This document shows, one piece after another, positions 32,824 through 47,283 of a stretch of DNA of 64,000 nucleotides (position 1 is its first letter; each line of letters starts with the position of its first letter). The notes below the pieces were generated by a model. The model was not told the origin of the DNA. It did no database searches and saw nothing but the letters and a program-made list of their open reading frames with translations. A program made the position numbers and the translations under genes. The stretch is from Burkholderiales bacterium (GTDB lineage: Bacteria > Pseudomonadota > Gammaproteobacteria > Burkholderiales > Burkholderiaceae_C): assembly GCA_016219375.1 (NCBI GenBank), contig JACRNC010000017.1, positions 1 through 64,000 of the forward strand. The letters run 5' to 3'.

Positions 32824-33950
32824 GGTGCGGGCTCGCCGTCGCCGGGTGGTGGGCCGTCTGCCAGCGCCCGGGCCAGGCCGGCGGCCTCGCGCGCGCTGCG
32901 CGGGCCGGTGAGCGGGCGCAGGCGGGGCCCGCCGTCGGCCGTGTGGTCGATGGCGGCCGACAGGCCGGTGCGTTCGCGCCGTCGCCATTGCGCCGGGGCG
33001 TGTCCGGTCCAGGTGCGGAAGGCGCGGGTGAAGCTGCTCTGCTCGGCATAGCCCAGCAGCAGGGCGATCTCGGCGATGTCCAGGTCGGGCCGGCGCAGGT
33101 AGTCCATCGCCAGATGTCGGCGGGTCTCGTCCAGCAGCTTCTGGAAGGTGCGGCCCTGCTCGGCCAGCTTGCGCTGCAGGCTGCGCGTGCTGGTGTGGTG
33201 GGCGCGGGCCAGCTCGGCCAGTGAGGTGCGGCCCTCGCGGATCAGCGTGACCAGGGTGCGCCGCCAGGCCTGCACCGCGGGCGGCACGTCGCCCAGCTCG
33301 GTGAGCAGCGTGTCAGCTTGGCGGTCGAGCAGGGCGAGCAGGCCGGCGTCGGACTCGCGCAGCGGCAGCTGCAGGTAGCGGGCCGGAAAGCTCAGCCGCG
33401 TCACCGGCTGGCCAAAGCGCACCGGCGCCTGGAAGAAGCTCTCGTACAGGCCCAGCTCCTGGGGCGGCGGGTTGACGAACCAGACCTCGTCCAGCGGCCA
33501 GTTCTCGCCGGTCATGTCGCGCGCCAGGTGCACGACGGCGGCGATCGCCGTCTCGTCCACCAGCGCGCCGGGGCGGCCGCGCTCCACGCCCCATTCGATC
33601 TGCACGCCCTGCGGCAGCCAGCGGATGCTGGCCAGGTTCACGTCATAGACCGAGGCGTGATAGCGCTCCAGCCGCATCAGCGCCTGGGCCAGCGTCTTGC
33701 ACGACAGCGCCGCATAGCCGACCACGCCGAAGTGCCGCGGGCTGATGTGGCGGGCGATGCGCAGCGGCAGCCCGGGGCGCGGGTCGGCCTGCGCGGCCAG
33801 CGACAGCAGTTGCTGCCAGCGCGGCAGGGGCACGAAATGGTCGTCGGCGGGCGGCTCCGGCCCGAGCAGCGCGCGGGCGTCCAGGCCGGCACCTTCGAGG
33901 TACTCGTACAGCAGGTGCACGTAGGACGCGGCGACGCGGGGTTCAGGCAT
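32820..33950 (-). CDS. AraC-family transcriptional regulator
   Basis: A 376-residue activator with an N-terminal Arabinose_bd-type (PF12625-like) sensor domain (YVHLLYEYLEGAGLDARALLG, then PLRIARHISPRHFGVVGYAALSCKTLAQALMRLERY) and a C-terminal AraC DNA-binding domain with two HTHs. The first HTH is in SLAELARAHHTSTRSLQRKLAEQGRTFQKLLDETRR; the second is in DIAEIALLLGYAEQSSFTRAFRTWTGHAPAQWR. A ~45-residue tail follows. Relatives such as OruR, ArgR and fatty-acid/lipid regulators share this layout. I start it at 33950. It is coupled to the DUF2804 gene downstream and is divergent from a sterol-desaturase gene, which it might control. Confidence 0.9.
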   Translation of the reverse strand: MPEPRVAASYVHLLYEYLEGAGLDARALLGPEPPADDHFVPLPRWQQLLSLAAQADPRPGLPLRIARHISPRHFGVVGYAALSCKTLAQALMRLERYHASVYDVNLASIRWLPQGVQIEWGVERGRPGALVDETAIAAVVHLARDMTGENWPLDEVWFVNPPPQELGLYESFFQAPVRFGQPVTRLSFPARYLQLPLRESDAGLLALLDRQADTLLTELGDVPPAVQAWRRTLVTLIREGRTSLAELARAHHTSTRSLQRKLAEQGRTFQKLLDETRRHLAMDYLRRPDLDIAEIALLLGYAEQSSFTRAFRTWTGHAPAQWRRRERTGLSAAIDHTADGGPRLRPLTGPRSAREAAGLARALADGPPPGDGEPAP

Positions 33951-34062
33951 GCAGCGGGCGCAAGAGGGTGAGCTTCGCACCGATCATGCAAGCCCCGGGC
34001 GCCGCCTGGCATCCGGGGATCGCTGGGGCAGGTTGGCGTGTTGCGTCAAGAAGCTGGCGCCC

Positions 34063-35142
34063 ATGGTCAAGCTGACGGCGCTGGCCGGCGGCACCATGAG
34101 GTCCATGTTGCTGCCCCCGGCCTTTTTGACCTCTTCGCCGCCCGCTGATGCGCCCGGCGCGCTGATCGACGGGCTGCTCGCCTTCGTCGACTGGTCCACC
34201 GCGCCCATGCGCAGCCTGCTGCCCGCGCTGGCGGGGCACAGCGATCCGCGCGACTGGCTGCTGATGGCGCTGTCGCCCCTGTTCCTCGCCTTCGTGTTGA
34301 CCGAGGCCTGGCGCTTTCGCCGCACGGGCATCTATTCCTGGCGCGACTCACTGGCCAGCCTGTCAGTGGGCGGCCTGTATCTGGCCGTCGATGTGGTGGT
34401 GCTGGCCCTGGCCGTCATACCGGCGATGAGCTGGGTATACGAGCACCGCGTGGCCACCTGGGCCATTACGCCGCTGAGCTTCGTGGCGCTCTATCTGGGC
34501 GTGGAGTTCTGCTACTACTGGTTCCACCGCGCCAGCCACCGCATCCGCTGGTTCTGGTGTGCGCACGTGGTGCACCACGGCTCGGAGCACATGAACTTCA
34601 CCACCGCGATGCGGCAGAGCGTGTTCTATCCGTTCGCGGGCAACTGGATCTTCTACCTGCCGATGGTGTGGATCGGCTTCGAGCCGCGCTGGGTGGTGTT
34701 TGCGCTGTCGCTCAACCTGGCCTACCAGTTCTTCGTGCACACGCAATGGGTGGGCAAGCTGCCGAGGTGGTTCGAGTTCATCTTCAACACCCCCTCGCAC
34801 CACCGCGCCCACCACGGCCGCAACCCGCGCTACATCGACCGCAACTACGGCGGCACGCTGATCGTCTTCGACCGGCTCTTCGGCACGTTTGTGGAGGAAG
34901 ACGCCGTGGCCGACCCGCCGGACTACGGCCTGGTGCGCCCTGTGCACAGCTACAGCCCGGTGACGCTCAACACCCACGAGTGGGCCGACATGCTGCGCGA
35001 CATGGCTGCGCCGGGGCCGTGGGCGCAGCGCATCAAGCACCTGTGGGCGCCGCCGGAGTGGCAGCGCCCGGGCTCAGCCGCTCACTTGGCTGCCGACGCG
35101 GGCGCGGGCAGCGGCGTGAAGTCGATCGGCACCCACTCATAG
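34063..35142 (+). CDS. Sterol desaturase / fatty acid hydroxylase family protein
   Basis: A 359-residue integral membrane di-iron oxygenase-type protein. The eight-histidine signature is intact: HRASH in FCYYWFHRASHRIRW, HVVHHGSEH, and HRAHH in TPSHHRAHHGRNPRYIDRNYGG. About five hydrophobic helices precede and separate these clusters. Members hydroxylate or desaturate lipids (sterols, fatty acids, carotenoids); the substrate is unknown. The start is uncertain: 34063 or 34096. The last 61 bp overlap the 3' end of the convergent MBL gene. Its divergence from the AraC-family gene suggests regulation by that protein. Confidence 0.87.
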   Translation: MVKLTALAGGTMRSMLLPPAFLTSSPPADAPGALIDGLLAFVDWSTAPMRSLLPALAGHSDPRDWLLMALSPLFLAFVLTEAWRFRRTGIYSWRDSLASLSVGGLYLAVDVVVLALAVIPAMSWVYEHRVATWAITPLSFVALYLGVEFCYYWFHRASHRIRWFWCAHVVHHGSEHMNFTTAMRQSVFYPFAGNWIFYLPMVWIGFEPRWVVFALSLNLAYQFFVHTQWVGKLPRWFEFIFNTPSHHRAHHGRNPRYIDRNYGGTLIVFDRLFGTFVEEDAVADPPDYGLVRPVHSYSPVTLNTHEWADMLRDMAAPGPWAQRIKHLWAPPEWQRPGSAAHLAADAGAGSGVKSIGTHS

Positions 35143-36173
35143 GCCTGGCGGCCTTCGGCCCGCACATGGCCCATGCCCGGGAAGGGCAGGTGCATGCCGG
35201 CCACCAGCTGCCGGGCTGACGCCGTCTGGCGCAGCGCCTGGCGTCGGCTGGCCGCCGCCTGCGGGCCGTCCACGTCGAACTCGATCGTCACCTGCGGGCG
35301 CGGGAACTGCACCGCCGCGTTGTGCACCACGTCGCCCCAGATCAGCAGGCTGGCGTCGCCGCTGGTGAAGCGAAAGCCCGTGTGCCCCGGCGTGTGGCCC
35401 GGCAGGCTGACGGCGCTGGCCCCCGGCAGCACGGTCGCGCCGGCGGCAAAGGTCTTCAGCCGGCCGGCGTCGGCATAGGGCTTGACGCTGTCCTGAGCCA
35501 TCTTGAAGAAGGGCTTCATGCCCTCGGGCGCCTGGGCGGTGCGCTGCTCGCTCAGCCAAAAGTCGGCCTCGGTCTGCGCCACGTGCAGGGTCGCGCGCGG
35601 GAAGGCCGGCTGGCCATCGGCCGTCAGCAGCCCGCCGACGTGGTCGCCGTGCAGGTGGGTGATGAGCACGTCGTCCACCTGCTCGGGCTGGTAGCCCGCG
35701 GCCTTGAGGTTGGCCAGCACCTGGCCCAGCGCAGGGCCGAACAGCCGGCCCGCCCCGGCATCCACCAGCACCAGGCGGCTGCCCAGGTTGACCAGGTAGG
35801 CATTGACGGCGGTGGACGTGGGGTTGCTGCGGAACATGCGCGCCAGCGCCTGCTGGATCTGCGCAGGCGAGGCGTTCTTCAGCAGCTTGGCGTCGAGCTG
35901 GATCTGGCCGTCGTGCAGCGCGGTGACCTGCATCGCGCCGACCATCGCGCGGTAGTAGCCGGGCACCTGGGTGGGCTGCAGCGGGGCTTCGGCATGGGCC
36001 GGCGGCAAGGCGGCGAACAGGGCCGCGAACAGGGCCGTTGCCCCCAGGCCGGACGCCAGACGGCGCGTCAGGCCCGGGACGCCGTGGCGGTGGGCGGCAG
36101 CACGCTGGGCAGCAGGGCAGGCGGCAGGACGGGAGACAGGTTGGTCGACAGGTTGGGCAAGAGCAGCGGACAT
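35082..36173 (-). CDS. Secreted metallo-beta-lactamase-fold hydrolase
   Basis: A 363-residue MBL-fold protein. An N-terminal extension of ~35 residues and a hydrophobic signal (LASGLGATALFAALFAALPPAHA, cleavage after AHA) indicate export to the periplasm. The metal-binding motif is THLHGDHVGG (HxHxDH). Further ligands lie in SLPGHTPGHTGF and LLIWGDVVHN, and the final MHLPFPGMGHV His completes the site. Similar proteins act as lactonases or esterases, and quorum-quenching lactonases share the motif, but the substrate cannot be deduced. GGAGAAG precedes the start. The 3' end overlaps the convergent hydroxylase gene by 61 bp. Confidence 0.85.
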   Translation of the reverse strand: MSAALAQPVDQPVSRPAACPAAQRAAAHRHGVPGLTRRLASGLGATALFAALFAALPPAHAEAPLQPTQVPGYYRAMVGAMQVTALHDGQIQLDAKLLKNASPAQIQQALARMFRSNPTSTAVNAYLVNLGSRLVLVDAGAGRLFGPALGQVLANLKAAGYQPEQVDDVLITHLHGDHVGGLLTADGQPAFPRATLHVAQTEADFWLSEQRTAQAPEGMKPFFKMAQDSVKPYADAGRLKTFAAGATVLPGASAVSLPGHTPGHTGFRFTSGDASLLIWGDVVHNAAVQFPRPQVTIEFDVDGPQAAASRRQALRQTASARQLVAGMHLPFPGMGHVRAEGRQAYEWVPIDFTPLPAPASAAK

Positions 36174-36531
36174 GCGTTCTTCTCCGTGTGGGTGAGCGGA
36201 TGGCGTGGCCGGCGCGACCAGACACGGCGGCCGGGCGGGGCAGTGTAGGCAGCGGCCGGCCGGCGCACAGGCGTCGGCTTATCCGCCGTGGATGGCGCAG
36301 GGCAGGCGCCGGTCGGGACGGTTTGCCGCCCCCTGTGGCCCGCATGCCGCGCACGCGGTGGCAACCCGACCTTCATGCACGGGTAGGGGCGGCCCGCCCC
36401 GGCGGCGCACCCTGGGACGGCGCAGGCCCGGGTGCTACGCTGACGAGCGCCCGGGCCGGCCCCATCGTCGTGCTGCGCGGCGTCGGCAGCGCCTTCGGCC
36501 ACCAGGGCGCCCGGAGTTCAAGGACCGCACC
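36174..36531. other. Divergent intergenic region before the hybrid kinase
   Basis: 358 bp between the MBL gene (minus) and the kinase gene (plus). It is G+C-rich throughout; CAAGGA lies ten bases before the TTG start at 36532. I found no promoter hexamers, palindromes longer than 6 bp or coding region that I can defend. Confidence 0.3.
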
Positions 36532-39735
<3,204 letters not shown>

Positions 39736-39750
39736 GCCGCGCGGGGACGG

Positions 39751-39770
39751 GCGGGGTGACCCGCTTGTTT
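39751..39770 (+). terminator. Short terminator-like hairpin after the hybrid kinase
   Basis: GCGGG-GTGA-CCCGC (39751-39764) is followed by TTGTTT. It begins 15 bp after the kinase stop codon. The 5-bp stem is short, so this is a modest candidate. Confidence 0.4.
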
Positions 39771-39795
39771 CGCCGTCGTACCAAGACACGAAATT

Positions 39796-39801
39796 TATAA
39801 T
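39796..39801 (+). promoter_or_regulatory. -10 element candidate for alaS
   Basis: A perfect TATAAT (39796-39801) stands 170 bp upstream of alaS in an otherwise G+C-rich gap. No TTGACA-like -35 lies at 16-18 bp; TTGTTT at 39765 is 25 bp away. It is a good -10 with an unidentified -35. Confidence 0.45.
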
Positions 39802-39970
39802 CCTCGGCCCCTCTCGGGCTGGTGCCGCCGGGCTCCCGGCCCATCCCCCGCCCCGCAGCAGCCTGCTGCCACCCGCCGCCGGCATCGTCGCCCCTCCTGC
39901 ACGCCGCCGCGTCCTGCCCCTGCCAGACGACCGGGCCCGCCCCGCGCTCCTGCACCCAAACCGCCGCCCC

Positions 39971-42607
<2,637 letters not shown>

Positions 42608-42739
42608 TTTCTTTGGCGGCAGGCACCCCGGGCCTTGGGGGGACGCTGGCACAAGTCCGTAGCGGCCAGCAGGGGGCCGGCCGCTAGAGTGCGGCATCCG
42701 CGCCGGCCCCGGCGCACAGACCTCTGGACACAGGCAGGC

Positions 42740-43882
42740 ATGCGGCGGCTTCGCATCGGCATCGACTTCCATACCTGGGACGGCATCTACCAGGGGTCGC
42801 GCAGCCATCTCTGGAGCCTGTACCAGCAGGTCATCCCGGCTGCGCCGGATGTCGACTTCGTGTTCTTTCTGGATGGCACTGATTCGCTTCGGGACAGTCA
42901 TCCGGCCTTTGACGCGCCCAATGTGCAACTGGTGCGCATGCGCCACAGCCCGGGCTTCTTCAGGTTGGGCGTGCAACTGCCCTGGCTGCGCTGGCAGCAT
43001 GACATCGACTTGCTGCACATGCAGTACCGGCTGCCGCTGCTGCCGTTCGGGCCGTGCGCCTGCACGTTGCACGACGTCCTTTTCGAAACGCACCCGGAGT
43101 TCTTTCCCTCCAGCTTCGTCTGGCAATCGCGCCTCACCTGCCGGCAAGCCGCCCGCCATGCTGAAGTCCTCTTCACGGTCAGCCGCTATTCGCGCGATGA
43201 GATAGCCCGGCTTTATGGCGTGGCGCCCGAATCCATCACCGTTACCGCCAACGGAGTGGACACGCAACGCTTTCACCCGGGTGACGAGGGGATTGATGCG
43301 GTTCGGCGTCTCGGTCTGCAACCCGGGCACTACGTGTTGACCGTGGGCCGACTGGAGCCGCGCAAGAACCATCTGACCCTGCTGGCCGCGCACGCGCGGC
43401 TGCCGTACGCGCCGCCCTTGGTCATCGTCGGACAACGCGACTTTGGTTACACCGAACTGCTGGATCAGCTTGCCGGCCCGCTGGCTCAGGGGAGGGTCCT
43501 GCTCATCGATCGGGTAGACGACGCAACCCTGCCTGCGGTGATGCGTCACGCACAGGTCTTCACCTATCCCGCCCATGCCGAGGGATTCGGCATGCCGGTG
43601 CTCGAGGCGATGGCCAGCGGCGTGCCGGTGGTTACCTCCAGCACCACGTCGCTGCCGGAGGTGGCCGGCTCCGCCGCACTGCTGGTCGATCCCCGGTCCG
43701 TGGACGGCTGGTCCGACGCGCTGGCCCAGGTCATCGGTGATGCGTCGTTGCAGCAGTCCATGCGCGAGCGGGGACTGGCGCAGGTCGGTGCCTTCAGCTG
43801 GGGGCATTCGGCGGCGGTACTTCTGGACCGCCTGCGGGCCTGGGGGGCGGCCCGCGCCGGTATCCGCCCGGCGCTGCCATGA
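42740..43882 (+). CDS. Glycosyltransferase family 1/4 (first gene of EPS plus-strand operon)
   Basis: A 380-residue GT-B glycosyltransferase. The N-terminal acceptor domain begins [20 protein letters not shown]. The C-terminal donor domain has [55 protein letters not shown] (the E-x7-E nucleotide-sugar motif, here EGFGMPVLE), and SAALLVDP. It probably transfers a hexose from a nucleotide sugar to the growing polysaccharide repeat on the cytoplasmic face. I place the start at ATG 42740. The stop overlaps the next gene by 4 bp, the first of several such overlaps in this operon. Confidence 0.88.
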   Translation: [380 protein letters not shown]

Positions 43883-44982
43883 CGGCCCGCTGCGTGCTGC
43901 GCCAGTTGCATGGAATGCTGGTCGCAGTAGTGCTGGGCCTGGTGGGCTCGGGCCAGGCTGCGCAGCCCAGCCCGCCTGCGATGGGTGTCTTCTATTTCCC
44001 GGGCTGGAAGGACGGTGCGCTGGGCGGCCCGCGTCCGCGGCCATGGGAGCCGATCCGCGCCCATCCCGAGCGCGAGCCGTTGCTGGGCTGGTATGACGAA
44101 GGCTCCGACGCTGTCATGGCGCGCCACGTGGAATGGATGGCGGCACATGGCATCCGCTACATCGTTTTCGATGCCTACTGGCTGGGCCAGGAGCATCAGA
44201 AGCCGCTGCTGGACCACGCCCTGCAGGCCTATCTGCGCCTGGCGGACAAGCGCGGCGTCCAGTTCGCACTGATGTGGGCCAATGATCCCCGTGACCCGGC
44301 GCGCACCCAAGACTTCTACGCCATGCTGCGCCACTGGCTGGACCGCTACCTGGCGCATCCCAGCTATCTGCGCATAGAGGGCCGGCCAGCGGTTTTCACC
44401 ATGCTGGCCGAGCCGCTGGACAAACGCGCCCGACTGTTGGGCACGAGCAGCGGGCAACTCTGGGAGCGTGCGCAGAGCATGGCGCGCGCGGCGGGGCTTC
44501 CGGGTCTTTTCGTCGTCGGCGGCATCTGGCCGCTGGCGCCCATGACGCAGGGGCAGGGGCGAGCATCGGGCTACTCGGCTTACTTCGCCTACAACCTGCA
44601 CAGCGGGCCGGGCAACCGTATCAATGGTCAACCGCGGGCCAGCCGCTCATATGCTGAGCTTGACCAGGCCTATCGCGACACCTGGGACTGGTTCATGCAG
44701 CACGCAGACCTGCCGTACATCGTGCCCACCTCAGCGGGCTGGGACCGGCGCCCCTGGGGTGGCAGCGACGACCCGCTGCATGACCGCAGCGCCCCTACGG
44801 CTGATCAGTTCCGCGCCCACCTGGCCGCCGCGCGGGCCATCGTCGCTGCCCAGCCGGCGCGCACGTTGGGCTTGTCGGTCCTGTGCTGCTGGAACGAGTT
44901 CGGCGAAGGCTCCTATGTCGAGCCTACCCGGGGGCGCGGCATAAGCTTCCTGCAGGCCGTGCAGGCCACCTTCGGGAAATGA
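43879..44982 (+). CDS. GH99-like / WbsX-type protein in the EPS operon
   Basis: A 367-residue protein with a signal-like N-terminus (LHGMLVAVVLGLVGSGQAAQ) followed by a TIM-barrel of the GH99-like/WbsX class: MGVFYFPGWKDGA, HVEWMAAHGIRYIVFDAYWLG, LMWANDP, and WNEFGEGSYVEPT, which carries the conserved Glu pair typical of this group. Such proteins are found in polysaccharide clusters and may trim, transfer or modify the polymer. The presence of an export signal points to a periplasmic site. It overlaps both neighbours by 4 bp, so it is an integral member of the operon. Confidence 0.78.
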   Translation: MTARCVLRQLHGMLVAVVLGLVGSGQAAQPSPPAMGVFYFPGWKDGALGGPRPRPWEPIRAHPEREPLLGWYDEGSDAVMARHVEWMAAHGIRYIVFDAYWLGQEHQKPLLDHALQAYLRLADKRGVQFALMWANDPRDPARTQDFYAMLRHWLDRYLAHPSYLRIEGRPAVFTMLAEPLDKRARLLGTSSGQLWERAQSMARAAGLPGLFVVGGIWPLAPMTQGQGRASGYSAYFAYNLHSGPGNRINGQPRASRSYAELDQAYRDTWDWFMQHADLPYIVPTSAGWDRRPWGGSDDPLHDRSAPTADQFRAHLAAARAIVAAQPARTLGLSVLCCWNEFGEGSYVEPTRGRGISFLQAVQATFGK

Positions 44983-46052
44983 GTTCCTCTCACTCCGAAC
45001 TCGGCAAGCCGCCCACCGAGCCTGTGGGCATCGTGCTGCTGAACTACCGCGGTTGGCGCGACACGCTGGCCTGCGTGGAGAGCCTGCTGGTGTCCACGCG
45101 GGGGTTCTGCCGGCTGGTGATCTGCGACAACGCTTCGCCAGATGACTCTTGGCTGCGGTTGCAGGAAGGCCTGACTGCACTGCTGGGACAGCATGCGCAC
45201 ACCCTTGCGCACTGGTGGCCCGCGGCGGCTGGCGGACTGCTTCAGTGTGGCACCCAGGCGCAACTGTCGGCGGGCTGGCGCCCGGATGCGCCGGTAGTGC
45301 TGGTGGACAACCAGTCCAACGGCGGGTTCGCCGCCGGGAACAACGTAGGTCTGAGGCTGCTTCTGCAAGACCCGGCAGTGACGTGGTTCTGGCTGCTCAA
45401 CAACGACACCGAGGTTGCAGCCGATGCCCTGGCCCAGTTGGTGCGGTGCGCGCGCCAGCGGCCTGAGGTCGGCTTGTGGGGAGCCACCGTGCTGTACCAC
45501 CACAAGCCCCATGAAGTGCAGGCTTTGGCCGGCGGCGCCATGCGCCGCTGGTCAGCAGAAACCTGGCACTTGGGCGCCTTCGAATCCTGGCAGCCTCCGA
45601 GCCCGGCGCGGGTGCAGGCCATCGAGGCCAGGATGGATTACGTGCTTGGCGCGTCCATGTTCGCCAGTCGTGCCTGGTTGGAGGACGTCGGGTTGCTCGA
45701 CGAGCGCTACTTCCTCTATTGCGAGGAACTGGACTGGGCCATGCGCGGCCGGGGTCGCCATGCTCTGGGCTGGGCGGCGTCTGCCGTGATCCATCACAAG
45801 GAGGGGGCCAGCATCGGCACTGACCCGGACGGCGGCTCCCCCTTGTCGGTTTTCCACCTCATGCGCAGCCGGATGATCTTTGCCCGCCTGCGCTTGCCGG
45901 CATGGCGCCGCGCGGTGGTCGCGGTGGCCGGGCTGCGCACCGTGGCGCGCTTCCTCGCCAAACGGCGCTGGGCCCTCGCTCGCTCGGCCTTGTCCGGGGC
46001 ACGGGCTGGATGGAGCGCGCCGCTGCAAGACACAGCAGGAGCGCTGCGGTGA
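44979..46052 (+). CDS. Family 2 glycosyltransferase
   Basis: A 357-residue GT-A (GT2, rhamnosyltransferase-like) protein: VGIVLLNYRGWRDTLACVESLL, then ICDNASPDDS, VLVDNQSNGGFAAGNNVGLR, the metal-binding FWLLNNDTEV (DxD-like NND), and the catalytic-domain end ARMDYVLGASMFASRAWLEDVGLLDERYFLYCEELDWAMR, with the ED motif (EELD). About 45 residues of inserted sequence separate the first two strands, unlike typical members. It starts at 44979 by ATGA overlap with the gene before and ends by GTGA overlap with the gene after. Confidence 0.87.
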   Translation: MSSSHSELGKPPTEPVGIVLLNYRGWRDTLACVESLLVSTRGFCRLVICDNASPDDSWLRLQEGLTALLGQHAHTLAHWWPAAAGGLLQCGTQAQLSAGWRPDAPVVLVDNQSNGGFAAGNNVGLRLLLQDPAVTWFWLLNNDTEVAADALAQLVRCARQRPEVGLWGATVLYHHKPHEVQALAGGAMRRWSAETWHLGAFESWQPPSPARVQAIEARMDYVLGASMFASRAWLEDVGLLDERYFLYCEELDWAMRGRGRHALGWAASAVIHHKEGASIGTDPDGGSPLSVFHLMRSRMIFARLRLPAWRRAVVAVAGLRTVARFLAKRRWALARSALSGARAGWSAPLQDTAGALR

Positions 46053-47278
46053 CAGCAGCGGAACGGTGTGCGGGCCTGCGGCTGCTCATCGTGGCGGCCG
46101 ACATCCCGTGGCCCGCCAACTCCGGGGGGCGGGTGGACATCTGGCGCCGCTTGTGTGCCTTGGTCGAGGCCGGCTGCAGCGTCATGCTGGTGTGCTGGCA
46201 GGACGAAGGGCGCGACACGCCCGAGCAGCAGACGCGTGCACGTGACGAGCTCCGCTCTGTGTGCGAAGACGTGGTCACATACACCATCCGCCATGACATC
46301 CGCTCGGTCTTGCGGCGCTTCGCCGCGATGGGTTCACGCCCCTCACATGCCGCGGCGCGCTGGACCAGCGCGGACCGCAGCGAACTGCTGGCGCGTGCCC
46401 GGGCATTCCGGCCTGATGCCGTGCTGGCAGACGGGCTCTTCGCTTCGTCCGTCGCCACCTGGCTGGCCGATCTGCTGCGGCAGCCGCTGCTCTATCGGGC
46501 GCACAACATCGAGCACCGCTACATGGCTGAGCAATACCGACTGGCCCGCGGTCTGCGTGCCCGGCTGGGCATCGGGCTGAACCGGATGGGTTTGCAGCGC
46601 TTCGAGTTCGGCGTGTGGCGGCGGGCCGACGCCGTGCTGGACATTTCCGTGGATGACCTTGCGCACTGGCAACGGCTGGGGATGCACCATGGCAGATGGC
46701 TGCCGCCCATTGCCGACGAGTCGGCAATGGCGCAGGCCAGGTCGCCTGCCGTGCCGGAGTGGGACGTCTTGTACTTCGGGAACCTTCACACGCCCAACAA
46801 CGTGGCGGCGCTGAACTGGCTGATCGATGAGGTGCGTCCACGGCTTTCTCGGGAGCTTCGCTTTGCGGTAGCCGGCTCGCGGCCCACAGCCGAAGTCCGT
46901 CGGCGCCTGTCCCATGCCGGTATCAGTCTTGTTTCGGATCCGCCCCGCATGGCCGACGTACTCGCGCGTGCGAGGGTGCTGGTGAACCCGGCACAGGCGG
47001 GCAGCGGCGTGAACTTGAAAAGCGTGGAAATGCTGTTCACCGACGCCGGGCTGGTGAGCACGCCGGTCGGCGTCATGGGCTTGCCCGACGCGGTGCGATC
47101 GTGCTTCGAAGTGGCGGCCGACGCATCAGGCTTCGCAGCCGGTATTGAGCGAGCGCTCGGACAGTCGGTGGGCAGGCAGCAGCGGGAGGCCGCACGATGC
47201 TGGTTCCGCTCGGCTCAGGTGGCCGCCCGGCTCTGTGAGGCCGTGTCCGCATGTCGCCCGCAGCGCTCCGCTCCTTGA
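46049..47278 (+). CDS. GT-B glycosyltransferase
   Basis: A 409-residue GT-B glycosyltransferase starting at GTG 46049 (GTGA overlap). The N-domain opens with LRLLIVAADIPWPANSGGRVDIWRRL, the Gly-rich nucleotide-sugar or acceptor loop typical of GT4 enzymes. RAHNIEHRYMAEQYR follows. The donor domain has VLYFGNLHTPNNVAALNWLIDEV, RFAVAGSRP, and VLVNPAQAGSGVNLKSVEMLFTDAGLVSTPVGVMGL, where GSGVNLK replaces the usual E-x7-E first half. The sugar cannot be inferred. It belongs to the EPS assembly set. Confidence 0.85.
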   Translation: MTAAERCAGLRLLIVAADIPWPANSGGRVDIWRRLCALVEAGCSVMLVCWQDEGRDTPEQQTRARDELRSVCEDVVTYTIRHDIRSVLRRFAAMGSRPSHAAARWTSADRSELLARARAFRPDAVLADGLFASSVATWLADLLRQPLLYRAHNIEHRYMAEQYRLARGLRARLGIGLNRMGLQRFEFGVWRRADAVLDISVDDLAHWQRLGMHHGRWLPPIADESAMAQARSPAVPEWDVLYFGNLHTPNNVAALNWLIDEVRPRLSRELRFAVAGSRPTAEVRRRLSHAGISLVSDPPRMADVLARARVLVNPAQAGSGVNLKSVEMLFTDAGLVSTPVGVMGLPDAVRSCFEVAADASGFAAGIERALGQSVGRQQREAARCWFRSAQVAARLCEAVSACRPQRSAP

Positions 47279-47283
47279 CCATC

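Noticed and set aside
42640-42700. Sigma-54 promoter (TGGCAC...) before the EPS plus-strand operon
   Set aside because: The -12 GC element is not at the required spacing of 10 bp from the -24 GG.
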